A stretch of 64,000 bases of DNA from Mesostigma viride (GCA_009746045.1 RPFO01000253.1:372001-436000); one strand, 5' to 3'. Counted from the stretch's first letter, positions 22,232 through 33,472 are shown. Translations and numbers: made by a program. Notes: generated by a model from the sequence alone, not told the origin.

Positions 22232-24255
22232 AATTGAATTGAATTGAATTGTAACATAACTCCGTTGGGAGTATATGTAGCACACAGCCCTTGAGAGGGG
22301 GGCATATGGCCTATCATACATCCTAAGCTACTTCCTGCAAGGGTGGGGATGTAAAGGACCCTTGCTCTAGGTGCACCAGGGCACTTGCATCCCATGATCT
22401 TCAAGCTATGCCCAGCGAAGGGGGAGCCTGTCATGGGGGGGAAGAGCAGCATAGCTATACAAAGAAGCTAGGGCATGGCGTCTCAGCAGAGAGTTACTCC
22501 CTGCATGGGCACAACATAACTAAATAAAGCTAGGCATCATCTGGGGTGTGGCTCATCATAGGCACACATGTACATGATTAAGGAAAGCGCGTGGCTTAGC
22601 TAGGATAGTGCCTCTAGGAGGCGTACATGTACATGGCCACGGTCTATCTATTCTGCACTACTACTGCTGTATTCCCCTAAGCTGGGGCGTCTGGAGTCGC
22701 TGGGGCCGCGGGGGGGGGGGGTCGCCTGCCAGGGCTTGTGGCCGACGTAGATGGCCGCCCCCTTCCAGTACACCGGCTGGCCCGCCTTGGTCTGCCGGAG
22801 CTGGAGGTAGATCGGCCATAGCTCCCGTCGCCGTTGTTGCTGCGCCAGGGTCAGGTCGTCATCAAGGGTGAAGAGAGTCTTCTCGAGCCGCTTGCGGCGT
22901 CTGAGAAAAGAAATCTTGTCCGCCGGGGTCTTAAAGGTGAGAAGGAGCGGGGGCGGCCCTGCCTTACCCCGCGCGCGGGGAAGGCGGTGGGCGGCCAGCG
23001 CGATCTCACCGATAAGGCCCATGCGACCAAGGATTTCTCGCTCAAACGCACGCAAAAGCTTCTCGGAAGTCTCACCTTCCTCCATGGTGAAGTTCTTGAC
23101 AATGTCGTTGAGGCTGCGCTGGGCGAGCTCGGCCTCCTCGCGGAGGTCAAGCGTCTGCCGTTGGAGCTGGGCTGCGACGGCGGAGGTGGTGGAGGTGGTA
23201 TGTTGCTTAAGCATGTCCGCCCAGGTGGTGATGGGAGGAGCATCGCCGGCCAGGCCAGCCGGGGCTGGCTTGGCGGCAATGTCCTTCACCGCCTGGGCGG
23301 TGAGGCCTGCCGTGTTCTGCAGAACCTCGATAGCGATGGCGTTGTCCTTAAGACGCTGGTCGATGTCACGGAGCTGGGCGGTGATGGCGTCGGAGGTGGA
23401 GGTGGTGGCGGTGGAGGAGGCGAGGAGGGTGGAGGTGGCGGTGGAGATGGTGGAGGTGGCGGTGGAAAGGAGGGGAAGCTCGGCAGTCAGCGTGCCGCCG
23501 ATGGCCGCCACATCTGCAGCAATGGGGTCCACGTGCTCCTCGAGGACCTCCTTAAGGAGTGAGCGGAGGGAGGATTCGGTTAAGGTGGTGGTGAGAGGCT
23601 TGGGGGGCCAAAGCTCCCCGATGGAGCGTCCAAGGAGGGAAAAGAGAGCGAATTGCTGGAGGAAGGGGCGGTGGAGGCTGGGAATGATGTCGAAAGAGGC
23701 GAGACGAACCCAGCGAGGGTCAAAGAGGCGACCTTGGTTGAAGAGCTGCAGTTGCATAGTGCAAGAAGCGAGGCGTGCGTTCCATAAAACACGCAGACCA
23801 GGATGCGTTCCGGGTTAAGCGTGTCAAGGAAGCCGGGCTGGCTGGCTTCGGCGACAAAGTCGAGCTCTGTCCAACTCGGCTCGGCAGAGCGACTGCGCTT
23901 GGGTTCAGGCGACGCTGCGGGCGAGGCGGGCTCAGCAGGCGGCTGGGCGACCACTAGAGCTTGGCTAGTGGCGCCGCTGCCTTCTGGGCCGGTTGGCGAA
24001 GCTGCAGCCGGGGCTGCAGACGTATTTTCATTGCTGATCGAGCGCAGCCGCCAGGCTGCGTTGCGTCGAGAGGCGTTTGCTCATCGTATAGTGCGTTACA
24101 GCTTCGGAAAATTATATCAGCATGTGCGTCTAAGAAAGACGAAGCGATTGTGATATTCACAGCTGAATTCGGTGCTCAAACGTGAAAGTTATGAGCTCCG
24201 ACAGCCATGGCTACCTCGTGGCTCGTGGCTCGTGGCATGGCTAGCTCGTGGCATG
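22232..24255 (-). mobile_element. Full-length ORF1-only LINE (HAL1-like)
   Basis: Flanked by the 10-bp duplication TGCTAGCATG at 22222-22231 and 24256-24265. On the minus strand it runs from a 5' region (about 24255-23960) through ORF1 (about 23954-22648) and a 3' UTR to the CATAACTCCGTTGGGAGTATATG hairpin (22255-22277) and an (AATTC)n tail. No endonuclease or reverse-transcriptase ORF lies between ORF1 and the 3' end. It sits inside the 19200-24654 TTAA element. Confidence 0.75.
22648..23757 (-). CDS. LINE ORF1-type protein (L1/Tx1-like RNA-binding protein)
   Basis: A 369-residue frame. The middle is Ser/Thr/Ala-rich with heptad-like spacing from about residue 70 to 200, consistent with a coiled coil. 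The C-terminal third has LLTFKTPADKISFLRRRKRL, LDDDLTLAQQQRRRELWP and WKGAAIYVGHKPW, the order seen in L1-type ORF1 proteins (RRM-like part followed by the CTD 'DLTPAQ..RR.LWP...' motif). An overlapping frame at 23954-23580 encodes a Pro/Ser-rich stretch that probably belongs to the same protein, implying one frameshift near 23750 or a true N-terminus at 23757. The role expected from the family is chaperoning and packaging the element's RNA. A relic with the same C-terminal motif lies at 29220-29400. Confidence 0.65.
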   Translation of the reverse strand: MQLQLFNQGRLFDPRWVRLASFDIIPSLHRPFLQQFALFSLLGRSIGELWPPKPLTTTLTESSLRSLLKEVLEEHVDPIAADVAAIGGTLTAELPLLSTATSTISTATSTLLASSTATTSTSDAITAQLRDIDQRLKDNAIAIEVLQNTAGLTAQAVKDIAAKPAPAGLAGDAPPITTWADMLKQHTTSTTSAVAAQLQRQTLDLREEAELAQRSLNDIVKNFTMEEGETSEKLLRAFEREILGRMGLIGEIALAAHRLPRARGKAGPPPLLLTFKTPADKISFLRRRKRLEKTLFTLDDDLTLAQQQRRRELWPIYLQLRQTKAGQPVYWKGAAIYVGHKPWQATPPPRGPSDSRRPSLGEYSSSSAE

Positions 24256-24658
24256 TGCTAGCATGGCCCAGTCCTATGTATAGGACTGGCAGTATTTGGC
24301 GTGTTTCAGGCAGTTCCAGTGGCCAAATTGAGTCCAGTTTTTTGCCACAGGTCAAGAACTATATTGTTTACATGCCTGTATTTTTTTAACATGCATATGG
24401 AATTTATTCAATTTTTGCCACTCATGCTTCCACACAAAAATGCAAATTCGCCGACGGTGCCATACATCCATGTAATTTTTAGGAGTCAGGGTGAAGTTTT
24501 CACTGATGTAGTATTTTTGCCAGCAAGAGGACATCAAATACTCCATAGACCCACATCGAAGCATCTTGGATGGACCCCCCACCTAGTCACTACACACGGT
24601 TGAAAAAGGTCAACTCAGTCCTATTATTAGGACTGAGTTGGGACAGACGACGAGTTAA

Positions 24659-26550
24659 GGGGAGGGTCCCATAGAAATATATCAAAACTTACCCCCCCTA
24701 ATAACTACAGAAATGCAACTGACAACCACTGAATGATGTTTGGGGACCATAAACATGATGTTTGGGCATGCATACCACCACTTGTTGGGGGTACTACCCC
24801 CAGCCATACACCGGCTATGAGCTAAAAATAGAAAAAAACGCTGTCCGGGGCACATCTTGCCCAGAACAGTGGGAGAACCAGTTGCATGAAAAAAGCACAC
24901 CCCATATAAAAATGTCATGGGACATGGTTTCTACCTAATTGGATCAACAAAATCAGCACATCCCTTAGAGTTATTAATTTTTGGGCCAAAAATACGCTTT
25001 TTTAGGCGGGGCGTCCCCATACACACTCATAACACATCAATTAGGCCTGAAAAGCACACGTCAAATTCTGTCATGACCATAGAAGGCACTGGCAAAGTTT
25101 GGTGGCATTCTGAGCTCAGCTGTAGCAGTTATTAATTTTGGCAGTTGGCCACCTGTGCAGACGCTAAGGAAGGCATTAGTGAGTATTAAGGCACACTAAC
25201 ACTTCCTATGCCATCCAAAAGGCTCCTGACCATGCCCAATTCGACCACAATGTACAAGGAGGTGGCTGCGCACGTCATGTGCCCTTGCCTTACCTCGACA
25301 CGGGCAACCTGTTGCGTGTGTGCACAACAATGAGGCAGGTAGCTCCACATGCCTAGCCAACACTTCTAAAGCATATTCCAGGTTTATGGTGTGGGCATCA
25401 TCCCAAAACCAAGCTCAAACACACCCTAGAACGCCATATCCACTAATTGCCCAACAAGGGTAACAACAGACAGTCCACAGAGAAAGCAGAGTTATCATAC
25501 ATGCTGCTTGCCAAGGCTTCTTACCATGGTTACCTTGCCTTGCTAGCATATGAATTAGGGCTCTCCCATTTTAGTGGGAGAGAGGCCAACAAGACAACGA
25601 TAACCCCTACCTACGTGCAGTTCCACCCATGCAGTATGCCCCTCAGAAAAACCACTGCCACCTTTCTTTCCAGCGCAATTGTTTGCCAAGAAACAAACTC
25701 AAGCTTGTGAGCCTCTAACCACAATGAAGCCTCTGCTAAGAAAGGCCGCGTCAATATTCACACAAAACTGAGTGCTGTTAGCAATCTCCTTCCAAGAAAC
25801 CACTCAGCAAATCCCTGACAACTTGACGATATGCCACGGTCACGCTTTGACACATCCCAGCCATGCAACGTACATAAAAACCACTGAAAGGTGCCAGGAA
25901 TCTGGCGATGCGCAGCACGGAATGGCATTATACCTGGCGCTAACTGCACGGAAAGAAGCCGAAAACTTGCGTTGATAACTCATAAAGGAAGCGAAACATT
26001 CATAGGATCACGTTGATCACACGATCGTACCATTACCGGAATTGTCCTTCGCCCAGCGGCGCAAGAAAGAACAACCTTCCATGGAATAATAAGACGCGCA
26101 TCCCGCGAGCCTGGAGAGTGTCTTACCGATCATGACGGAAATCTTGCCGAAACCCAGCAAATTTTTTAAAGCTTTACCAATAACGATTTAAACGCATCCT
26201 TGACGCTAGGTAAAGCCCATAAAACCTGACAATCACCGCCGCCAGCGTGCATTCTAATTTATTCCTCTCGACGAAAACATCAGATTGGACCCCCGTGGCG
26301 ATGGTCATCAATAAAATAATCGACACTGCAAAAAACGCGAACTCCGCTACGAAGTAGTATCATTTACTCATCGTCTTTAAGATTCGCTCAGTTTCTCTGC
26401 ATTCCGCGAGCTATCTTTTTCTACTCTGCCTGAAAGCACGTCGCCATGGCCAGCTCCGGTAGGGTGCGCGCCCCGTGCACCACTTTTTCACGGTACGGAC
26501 GGGTACCGCGAATTTTTCGGCGCCAAAATATTCGCGCCGGGACCGTCCCC
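24659..26550. mobile_element. TTAA element, family A/B, copy A (1892 bp)
   Basis: Starts GGGGAGGGTCCC directly after TTAA 24655-24658 and ends GGGACCGTCCCC before TTAA 26551-26554. It is homologous along its length to copy B (30841-33472): shared blocks include ACTTGTTGGGGGTACTACCCCC, CGCCCAG-CG-CGCAA, CTTCCATGGAA and TTTTTCACGGTACGG followed by GGTACCGCGAATTTTT. It shares its left TTAA with the right end of the 19200-24654 element. No transposase recognised. Confidence 0.75.
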
Positions 26551-26599
26551 TTAACCCATGGGTTAATGCCATTTTATTCTTCAATGGCATTATTGTCGC

Positions 26600-26725
26600 T
26601 AGACTAGATAGCTTAGAGTCAGCTTAGTTCGATTCGGCGGCTTCGCCCACCTCCATCCATCCCTGCATGGCAAGGAATATGTGCTACATGATCTCCCAAC
26701 GGAGTCATGTTATAATTTAATTTAA
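26600..26725 (+). repeat. LINE 3' end, type-1 hairpin
   Basis: GGAATATGTGCTACATGATC, hairpin CTCCCAACGGAG, then an ATTTAATTTAATTTT tail. 5' truncated remnant. Confidence 0.65.
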
Positions 26726-26934
26726 TTTTTTATTTGTCGATCGCTAGCCACAATCAGCTATTCCAAACACTTGGCTTTCTACTTTCCAGTGGATATAGGG
26801 TTGTCTCCTTTATAGGGAATTCATTATAATTCGTCATGGCTGAGATGTGTTGTAATTTGGTGCTTGATGATTAATCCCGAGCAGAGACTACAGAGAGCTG
26901 CATGCCCAAGAGTGATGTCAAGTGCCGGCTGTAT

Positions 26935-27020
26935 GCATCATGTGCACATTAATTATAGTAACATAACTCCGTTGGGAGTACATGTTGTAGCACATATCCC
27001 GGAGAAGGGGCATATGGCTT
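26935..27020 (-). repeat. LINE 3' end, type-1 hairpin (reverse)
   Basis: Plus-strand ATTAATTATAG tail, then CATAACTCCGTTGGGAGTACATG and GTAGCACATAT. Closest to the hairpin of the ORF1-only LINE at 22255 (ACTCC/GGAGT stem). Confidence 0.6.
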
Positions 27021-27289
27021 CACATTCTGGGCTATACTTCCTGCAAAATATATGCATGCATGTCATTGAACATGTTTCTATATTATATGTGTATAGAATG
27101 GCAACACATATAATATTCTGATCATATAATATCATATAATATGTATTTAGATATAATATGTGTATAGATAAAATAGCTGGAATTTAGAAAGGGCTGGAGC
27201 CTGCTGCAGGCAAGCAATATTGGTCTACTAACCCTACTAAGCAACTTGGCTTGTAGAGATTTTACTTCCGGTTTTAGTAAAATCCAGAC

Positions 27290-27515
27290 ATTCCGGCCCC
27301 TGCATGGACCGTCTAGCTGGTCATCTAGTCGCTCTACACGTAAGCCAGCAATAATTTCAATGCACAAGGCTACACATTTCTGGACATCTCCATTCATATA
27401 TTCTTCATCCTGAACGACTCGAAAACGCGGACAAGATAACGGCAGGCTCGAGCTATAGCATGGTCCGGATTCTCCCGATTTCTGGCCTGCGCTGGTTGTC
27501 TCCTTGATAGTACAA
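27290..27515 (+). repeat. Dispersed SINE-like repeat R1, longest copy
   Basis: Runs from about GGCCCCTGCATGGACC through AATTTCAATGCACAAGGCT to GGTTGTCTCCTTGATAG. It matches 6644-6860 in reverse over most of its length. Confidence 0.6.
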
Positions 27516-27519
27516 TCCA

Positions 27520-28165
27520 GAAACGGGTTTATTCTGACAAGCTTGAGGCGGATATGAGCAAGATACTGTTCTAATACATTTTACTTGGATTCGGTGATTC
27601 TACGGCGGTGACTGATTCTTCAATGTGACACGTGGCGTACGAAGTCTTGCATGCCACATTGTACGACATGACATTTAGTCTCATCCAACACTGCTGTCTA
27701 ATAATCCGTGTTAATTGTTGATTATACTAGTAGTGACGTGACATTTAGTGACTGACTTGCGCGAAATGACCAGCCGATGTGACAATTTGTGGATAACGGG
27801 CCTATCTATCTGGTGGCCGGTCCAGAGTTAACGGACTTGATCAGGATCGAATTCACCAACGTGAGATGACCTTGCTGTCCTATCATTCATCTGTCCAGAA
27901 GCTAGTGACTGCGCCACAATTACTAGCTGTAGTAGTATATAATGAATAGGCCGTTGCCACTTGGGGTACCACTTTCCCTGCACTTGCGTCCTCGATCACT
28001 CGATCGTTCGGCATTGTTGGCTCTCACGTGCTTTCATACATTTGGGCTGCATGCATGGTTGCCATAACCAGTTCCGGGTAAACTTAATATCTACTCCTTC
28101 CTAGCTATAGGCATGCCATCTACTGCAGTACGTCATTAATTGCACGGGCTGATCTGGTTCCGTCT
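27520..28165. other. Interval with no recognised feature
   Basis: No coding or repeat signal identified beyond short AT-rich runs. Confidence 0.4.
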
Positions 28166-28400
28166 ATAGAGTGTATTAAAATTAAATTTGATTTAATTAT
28201 AACATGCCTCCGTGGGGAGATCATGTAGCACATATTCAGCAGGACTTGAGGGGTGGGTGGAGGTGGAGGAAGCCGCGTAATCAACTACTAACCTAACTCT
28301 AAGCTATTATCTAGTAGTCTATAAAATCCTAACTACACTACTCAGCAAAACGCCCCTTCCTCTTGGGGGGGGTGGCTTGCCCACAGGGGCTGGCGTATGA
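28165..28400 (-). repeat. LINE 3' end, type-1 hairpin with 3' UTR (reverse)
   Basis: Plus-strand AAATTTGATTTAATTAT tail, CATGCCTCCGTGGGGAGATCATG hairpin and GTAGCACATATTC, then a 3' UTR block (GTGGAGGAAGCCGCGT ... CCTAACTACACTACTC) that reappears in reverse at 39030-39140. Confidence 0.65.
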
Positions 28401-28718
28401 GCCTGGACAATCTTCTGCCACCGCTTCTATAAGAGTGTACAGACTCTTTTAATAACTGTAGTCTAGGAGCGGATCGACGTGGGATGTGGGGGGGGCGCGA
28501 GCCCCACGTGCCGTCAAGGAAATAATGTCGCAGGCCAACCAACGGTCATGCATGAAGGCCGTCCAGCGTTGCGCCATCCCCTGTGTGCTCCATGCACAGG
28601 GGTGCACTGCCGGGCCGTCACGGGCCGCCAATTATAGAGAGTGGGTCAACCACATTTCGATCCTTGCCCTGGTCGCGAGCCTAGCTGGCAGGCCTTGGCA
28701 TCCGGGATTCACTGGGCC

Positions 28719-30095
28719 GCCTAATTAATTAATTAATTAATTAATACACGTGCTCCCGTTGGGTAGTCATGGAGCACCGAAGTGCTTTTAATCCCGGTGT
28801 AGTGCACAACAGGAGAAAGGGCAGAGACCCCCAGTCTCCTTCATATGCCAAAGGCATGCCACAGCTGCATTCGGGCACGCTATAGCTAAACGGACACGTA
28901 CGCTAACGATCCGGCCGGCAATCTGTGGTACGTGCAATAAGACCCATGTGAGCATGGCATAACTAAGGAGCGTGGGCACTGGGCAAGTACTAATCTGATC
29001 GAAGCCAGGACGTAGCATGGCTGTACAAGGACTATAAGCTAAGGCTATGGCTGGTTGTGTACCGTGCACGTTAGCGGTGCACGTAGTGCATATAGGTATG
29101 GTGGCACAGCTAGGCAAACATTCTAAGCATGGCTGCCATAGCGGCAGTGACTACCAATGAAGTCAAGCTAGGGCTTCAAGCTGATTCTAGCCCGCTGCAT
29201 GGGGGCGTCCACATCTTGTGGTTGATCATCAGGACCCCGCCCCTCTAGTACACCTTGGGCTAATTCTGGGGGTCCTGCTTGTGGCGGAGGTATTCAGGCC
29301 ACAGGTCACGTCACTGCTGCTGCTGAGCGGGGGTCAGGTCGTCGACCAGCGTCCAGGTGAGGTAATTGTGCAACCGCTTGCGACGACTGAGAGGAACCGC
29401 TGCTTGTCCTCACGGGAGGGGAAGGTGAGCGCAGGACTGGTGGGGGAGCCGCCTTGTCCCGTGATCGAGTGGGGAAGGCCGTGGCACCCATGCACGCAGT
29501 TCTACTACCTCACCTACCAGGCCCATGAGTGCTGGGGTAAGGAGCCGGCAAGGGACGTTGACGTCTCACCTTGCTTCTGGGGGAATTACTGTAAATGACG
29601 CAGCACCATGCACCCGGCAGTCGCGGCGGGCGCGGTCGGTGGCCTCCCGTTGTTGAGCCTGGAGAAGGTCTTCAAGCTCCTGGCTGGAGCTTCGTAGCGA
29701 TGGCGTCGGTGGTACGTGGAGGCGGTCGCTGTCCGCAGCAGGTCCGCATAGGAGAGGGGCGGGAGGTCACCAGCATCGAGCCGGGGTGGCTGGGATGCGA
29801 TGGTGGCCGTCTGCTCCGCTATATCTTTGGGACCTGTGCATGCAAGGCCAGGGCCTCGGCGTGGGCGGTGATGGCTTCAAGCTTCTTCATGAGCACGCCG
29901 CACTTGCCCTCCACCTGGTTTAGGCGATCGAGAGACAAGTGCAGCGTGCGTCTCAGATGCCTGCGCCGCGGTGTGCAGCGTTGTGAATTGCATGGGGCTG
30001 GATCGAGCTTGTGGACGACCTTGGTTTCCACATTGGAGACCCAGGCCTCCACCTTGTTGAGCGTCATGTCCAGCAAGGTAAGCTTCTCGGCCGCC
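28719..30095 (-). mobile_element. Decayed LINE with ORF1 relic and type-2 3' end
   Basis: On the minus strand, a degenerate ORF1 (about 30090-29220) is recognisable from the C-terminal motif around 29370-29230: WTLVDDLTPAQQQQ then RDLWPEYL and NHKMW, interrupted by several stops. This parallels LDDDLTLAQQQRRRELWP of the element at 22.6 kb. It is followed by a 3' UTR and the GTGCTCCCGTTGGG hairpin with a (TTAA)n tail at 28719-28760. As in the 22-24 kb copy, no ORF2 separates ORF1 from the 3' end. The 5' limit and target duplication were not found. Confidence 0.6.
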
Positions 30096-30099
30096 TAGT

Positions 30100-30836
30100 T
30101 TGCGCCCTGAGCACGTACGTGGACAATGATGATTCACTACTATATACTAATCGATCGTCATCCTCATATATACGGGCGGTTCCTGTATAGCGGGTCCCTG
30201 CTCCAGTGTATAGTACATAATAGTGCTCACCGCAGTTCCAATATGATGTATATCGATCGGGTCGTGGTTATGCTTGATGAAGCAGTGCATGGCGGGCGGC
30301 CAGGACTGCAGGGTCCTGCCAGTATAATGCGGGCCGGGGCGGCGGCGGGGACTATATAGCCATATGGCATGCAGAATTGCAGGTCCGCCACTGAGCAACA
30401 TGGTGCGCGGGCCGCAAAGCCCGCAAAAGTGGCGGCGTTTGGAGCACCGGCTGGGCCAGCGCGTCGACTTCGGCATGCCAGGGCCCCGAGGGCCTCCATG
30501 TACGCCTAGCTGCTGCCGGCACCATGCACCATGCAGGCCCGCTCGTGGTCGGCGTCCGACCAGTCCTCGGGGTCATGCACCAAGGACCGGGCGTATACAT
30601 ATAGCGCTGTCCAGTTAAAGCGCGGGCCACTCGGGGCGCGGCGCGCTTGTTGGGGGCCTGGAACCGAACCCGAATTAATGCATGGTCGCACACACGCGGT
30701 CATGCAGCCGGGCCGGTGGGCGGGGTGGTGATCAGAACGAAGGCCGTGGGCGGGTGAAACACTCGTACGGAATGTAATCCAGAACCGAAGCACACACGTA
30801 CATCTGGGCTGCAGCACCGCCACTTAGTCCATGCAA
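30100..30836. other. Interval with no recognised feature
   Basis: GC-rich stretch 30290-30730 with overlapping short frames on both strands and no recognisable motif. Confidence 0.4.
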
Positions 30837-30840
30837 TTAA

Positions 30841-33472
30841 GGGGAGGTGGCACCCCAAAAACCTTAAAATTTGACATATGCTAATATCACTTGAAATTCA
30901 TTTGCACAATGCTGAATTATGATTGGGGGCACTAAATAACATCTCTAGTGAGTTGTCCATGCACTTGTTGGGGGTACTACCCCCATATATACGCCAATAA
31001 TGCGCTATAAATAGCAAAAGACGCTAATTAGGGCTGGGTATGCCCCAGCCAATTCACTTATTTGTTGGCTACCAAAAATCAAGGTCATATAGTTCCCTGA
31101 GTTTGTAGCTTGCTGAGCTATTTACATCATGGAAATGGCAAAACCTTGAACAGTTATTAATTTTCCCGCAAAACAGGTCATTTTTTACCGGACATTGAGA
31201 ATAAACATATCATAAACACTTCCGATAAGGCCACAAAATCAACAAAAATTCCGGCTAACAGGGGGACAGCAGTGTTCCAAGTCCCGGGTCATTCCGACAA
31301 GTCTAGCTCAAGTTATTGCGTCAGACGTGTTTTCAGAAAAATGCCCGCTAAAACAGAAAATGTCACTATATCAGCCCTTGTAAGCATCCTGCACAAGGCA
31401 GGCAGGGCAAAACCAATCCCCCTTGGGCTCCTTAGTCAACGGGGGGTCAGCGCAGCACCCATGCAGTCCTCCCTTGCACCCGATGTGCTGCACAGCAGGA
31501 AAGGGACACCGTCAATTTCATCCGGGGACGCACATGCAAGGCAAGGAATATCATCAACATCATTCTCATCATCACTGCTACCTTCCCCATCGCCCCCTGC
31601 CCCTCCCTTTGCATCACGTCGTGACAGCCACCCTTAAAACAGGTCATTCCGACAAGTCTAGCTCAAGTAATAAGGTTATGCGTGCTAAAACCTGAACATA
31701 AGCTTAAGGGTTTTTCTTTGTATATGGCCACTTAGGCATGCTGTTTTCCATCCAAAAAGCCAGAAAGCATGCCCCACTCAATCACAAAACATAAGCAAAC
31801 GGCTAGGCACCACATCTGCCCTCACCTGCCCTCGGCATGGCCAACCTTGCCAGCGCAAGCATAGCAACACGATCGCTAGGCATACATGCCAAGAGAGCAT
31901 ACACTATACTCTACCCAAGGTTACCTTGTAAACTTCATGCCAAGAACTCAGCAAATCTATGATCAAAGCACATATAGTTAACTCTAGCACACTGATGACG
32001 ACACATGCTCAAGGTTGGGGGTCACTGTGGCACGCACTGATGGGTTTCCTAGACGACCACTCACCACCTGACAAGGCGCTAAGGACCACTCAGAAAGCAA
32101 GTAAACAAATCACACTTTGCATTCCATCCAACATGCATCAAATCCATGCTGAATATGTTATGAAGTACAAAGGGGTGGCCACGCACCTCATACTCCTTCA
32201 CCGTCCCTCGAGCATGGCCAGACTTATAAGTACGTGAATAGCAATAATGATGATGGCACTAACATGCATTACCAGCATTTTCTATGTTTCTCCCAGGTTA
32301 GAATGTAAGGGTTATGCCAACCAAGCTTACCAACACAGCAACAACTCCTTAACTGCCCTACCCGACATGGGCAACAAACTGGAACTATGGAGGGCAAGGA
32401 ACCAAGGAGATCATGGCATACAAAGCTTGCATGCAGTCAACCATGTCAACCATGGTTAGCTCAGCACATTGCTGTCTTGTCACATCATCATAACAAGGAA
32501 AGCTCAAAAAACCAATGATGGCAGCTATCTACATGCAGTCACACAAATGCAATATCTCCAACATGGTCGTCGATAAAAAAACTTCCTTCCCTACACGATC
32601 AAATGCAAAGAAACCAGTGGCGGCCGTTCAGCTTCTGACCGCTGTGATGCCGCTGCGAGGAAAGGGTTCGTCACTATCACACAACAAGAAGCGTCCATAC
32701 GCACAACATCCTTGCCAGAACACGTGCTATGAAATCCCTTACGCCTTCCCTAGGATCTATCGGCTGAGACTGAAGCGGATTTGATCAAGACATCAACGAA
32801 AACAAGCTAAAGCTGCCAGGTATTCGTCAACACGACGGCGAGCAACGGAGAGTTAACTGGCGGAAACTGACCAAAACGAACGCAAAAAACTTCGAACGAT
32901 GAGCTCTTCGAAGAAAGAACTGATAGTAGATAACAGTCGCCACAAATCTATACCTTGCCCTCGTAGATCCCTCGCCCAGGCGCGCAACAACGGCCGTTCT
33001 TCCATGGAAGGTTCCGACGTGCACTGCGCAGGCCTGAAGAAATACTTACCGAGAATGGCCGAAAATGTAGCAAAAAGCACCCGTTCGGTTTAGAATTCGA
33101 TGCTACCGATATGAATGCATCCTTCACGGTCAAAAAGACCCCCAAAACTGAGAATTTACTGCCGCAATCACGAATTCTATTTTATTCCGCGCGACCAAAA
33201 AATGCAGATTACCCCCATGCCGATGGCAGTAAAAGAAAGCAGCGATATTGTAAACCAGCCACTTGCCGCCGCAACCCGACATCATTAAATCATCGTCTTC
33301 AACATCCAAGCATTTTTTTTGCATTTCTCTAGCCCTACATTGCTAGTTTCGCCTAAACGCAGTCGCCATGGCCACTTCCGCAAGTGGTGCGCGCACGGAG
33401 CACCCACTTTTCACGGTACGGCCGGTACCGCGAATTTTTTCGCGCGGAAAATATTCGGCGCGCCACGTCCCC
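30841..33472. mobile_element. TTAA element, family A/B, copy B (2632 bp)
   Basis: Flanked by TTAA at 30837-30840 and 33473-33476. Ends GGGGAGGTGGC and GCGCCACGTCCCC are imperfect inverted repeats (GGGGA-G/C-GTGGC). Homologous to copy A at 24659-26550 but about 740 bp longer. A block GGTCATTCCGACAAGTCTAG is directly repeated at about 31287 and 31641, bracketing part of the extra length. No transposase recognised. Confidence 0.75.

Larger units (their letters stand above)
19200..24654. mobile_element. TTAA-target DNA element, 5.5 kb with nested insertions
   Basis: Perfect 15-bp inverted ends CTCGTCGTCTGTCCC (19200-19214 and reversed at 24640-24654), each flanked by TTAA (19196-19199; 24655-24658). 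TTAA duplications are the hallmark of piggyBac-type elements (family knowledge). Just inside both ends are palindromes built of GGTCCTAATATTAGGAC and AACTCAGTCC. No transposase was seen. It contains the 1699-bp TTAA element (19587-21285) and an ORF1-only LINE (22232-24255). Its own body near 21300-21720 is similar to the reverse complement of the 1699-bp elements, so it is a relative. Confidence 0.75.

Noticed and set aside
26551-26566. TTAACCCATGGGTTAA palindrome as a minimal transposon footprint
   Set aside because: A 16-bp palindrome next to a TTAA insertion site could arise by chance; nothing links it to the CCCCTAAATGG ends.
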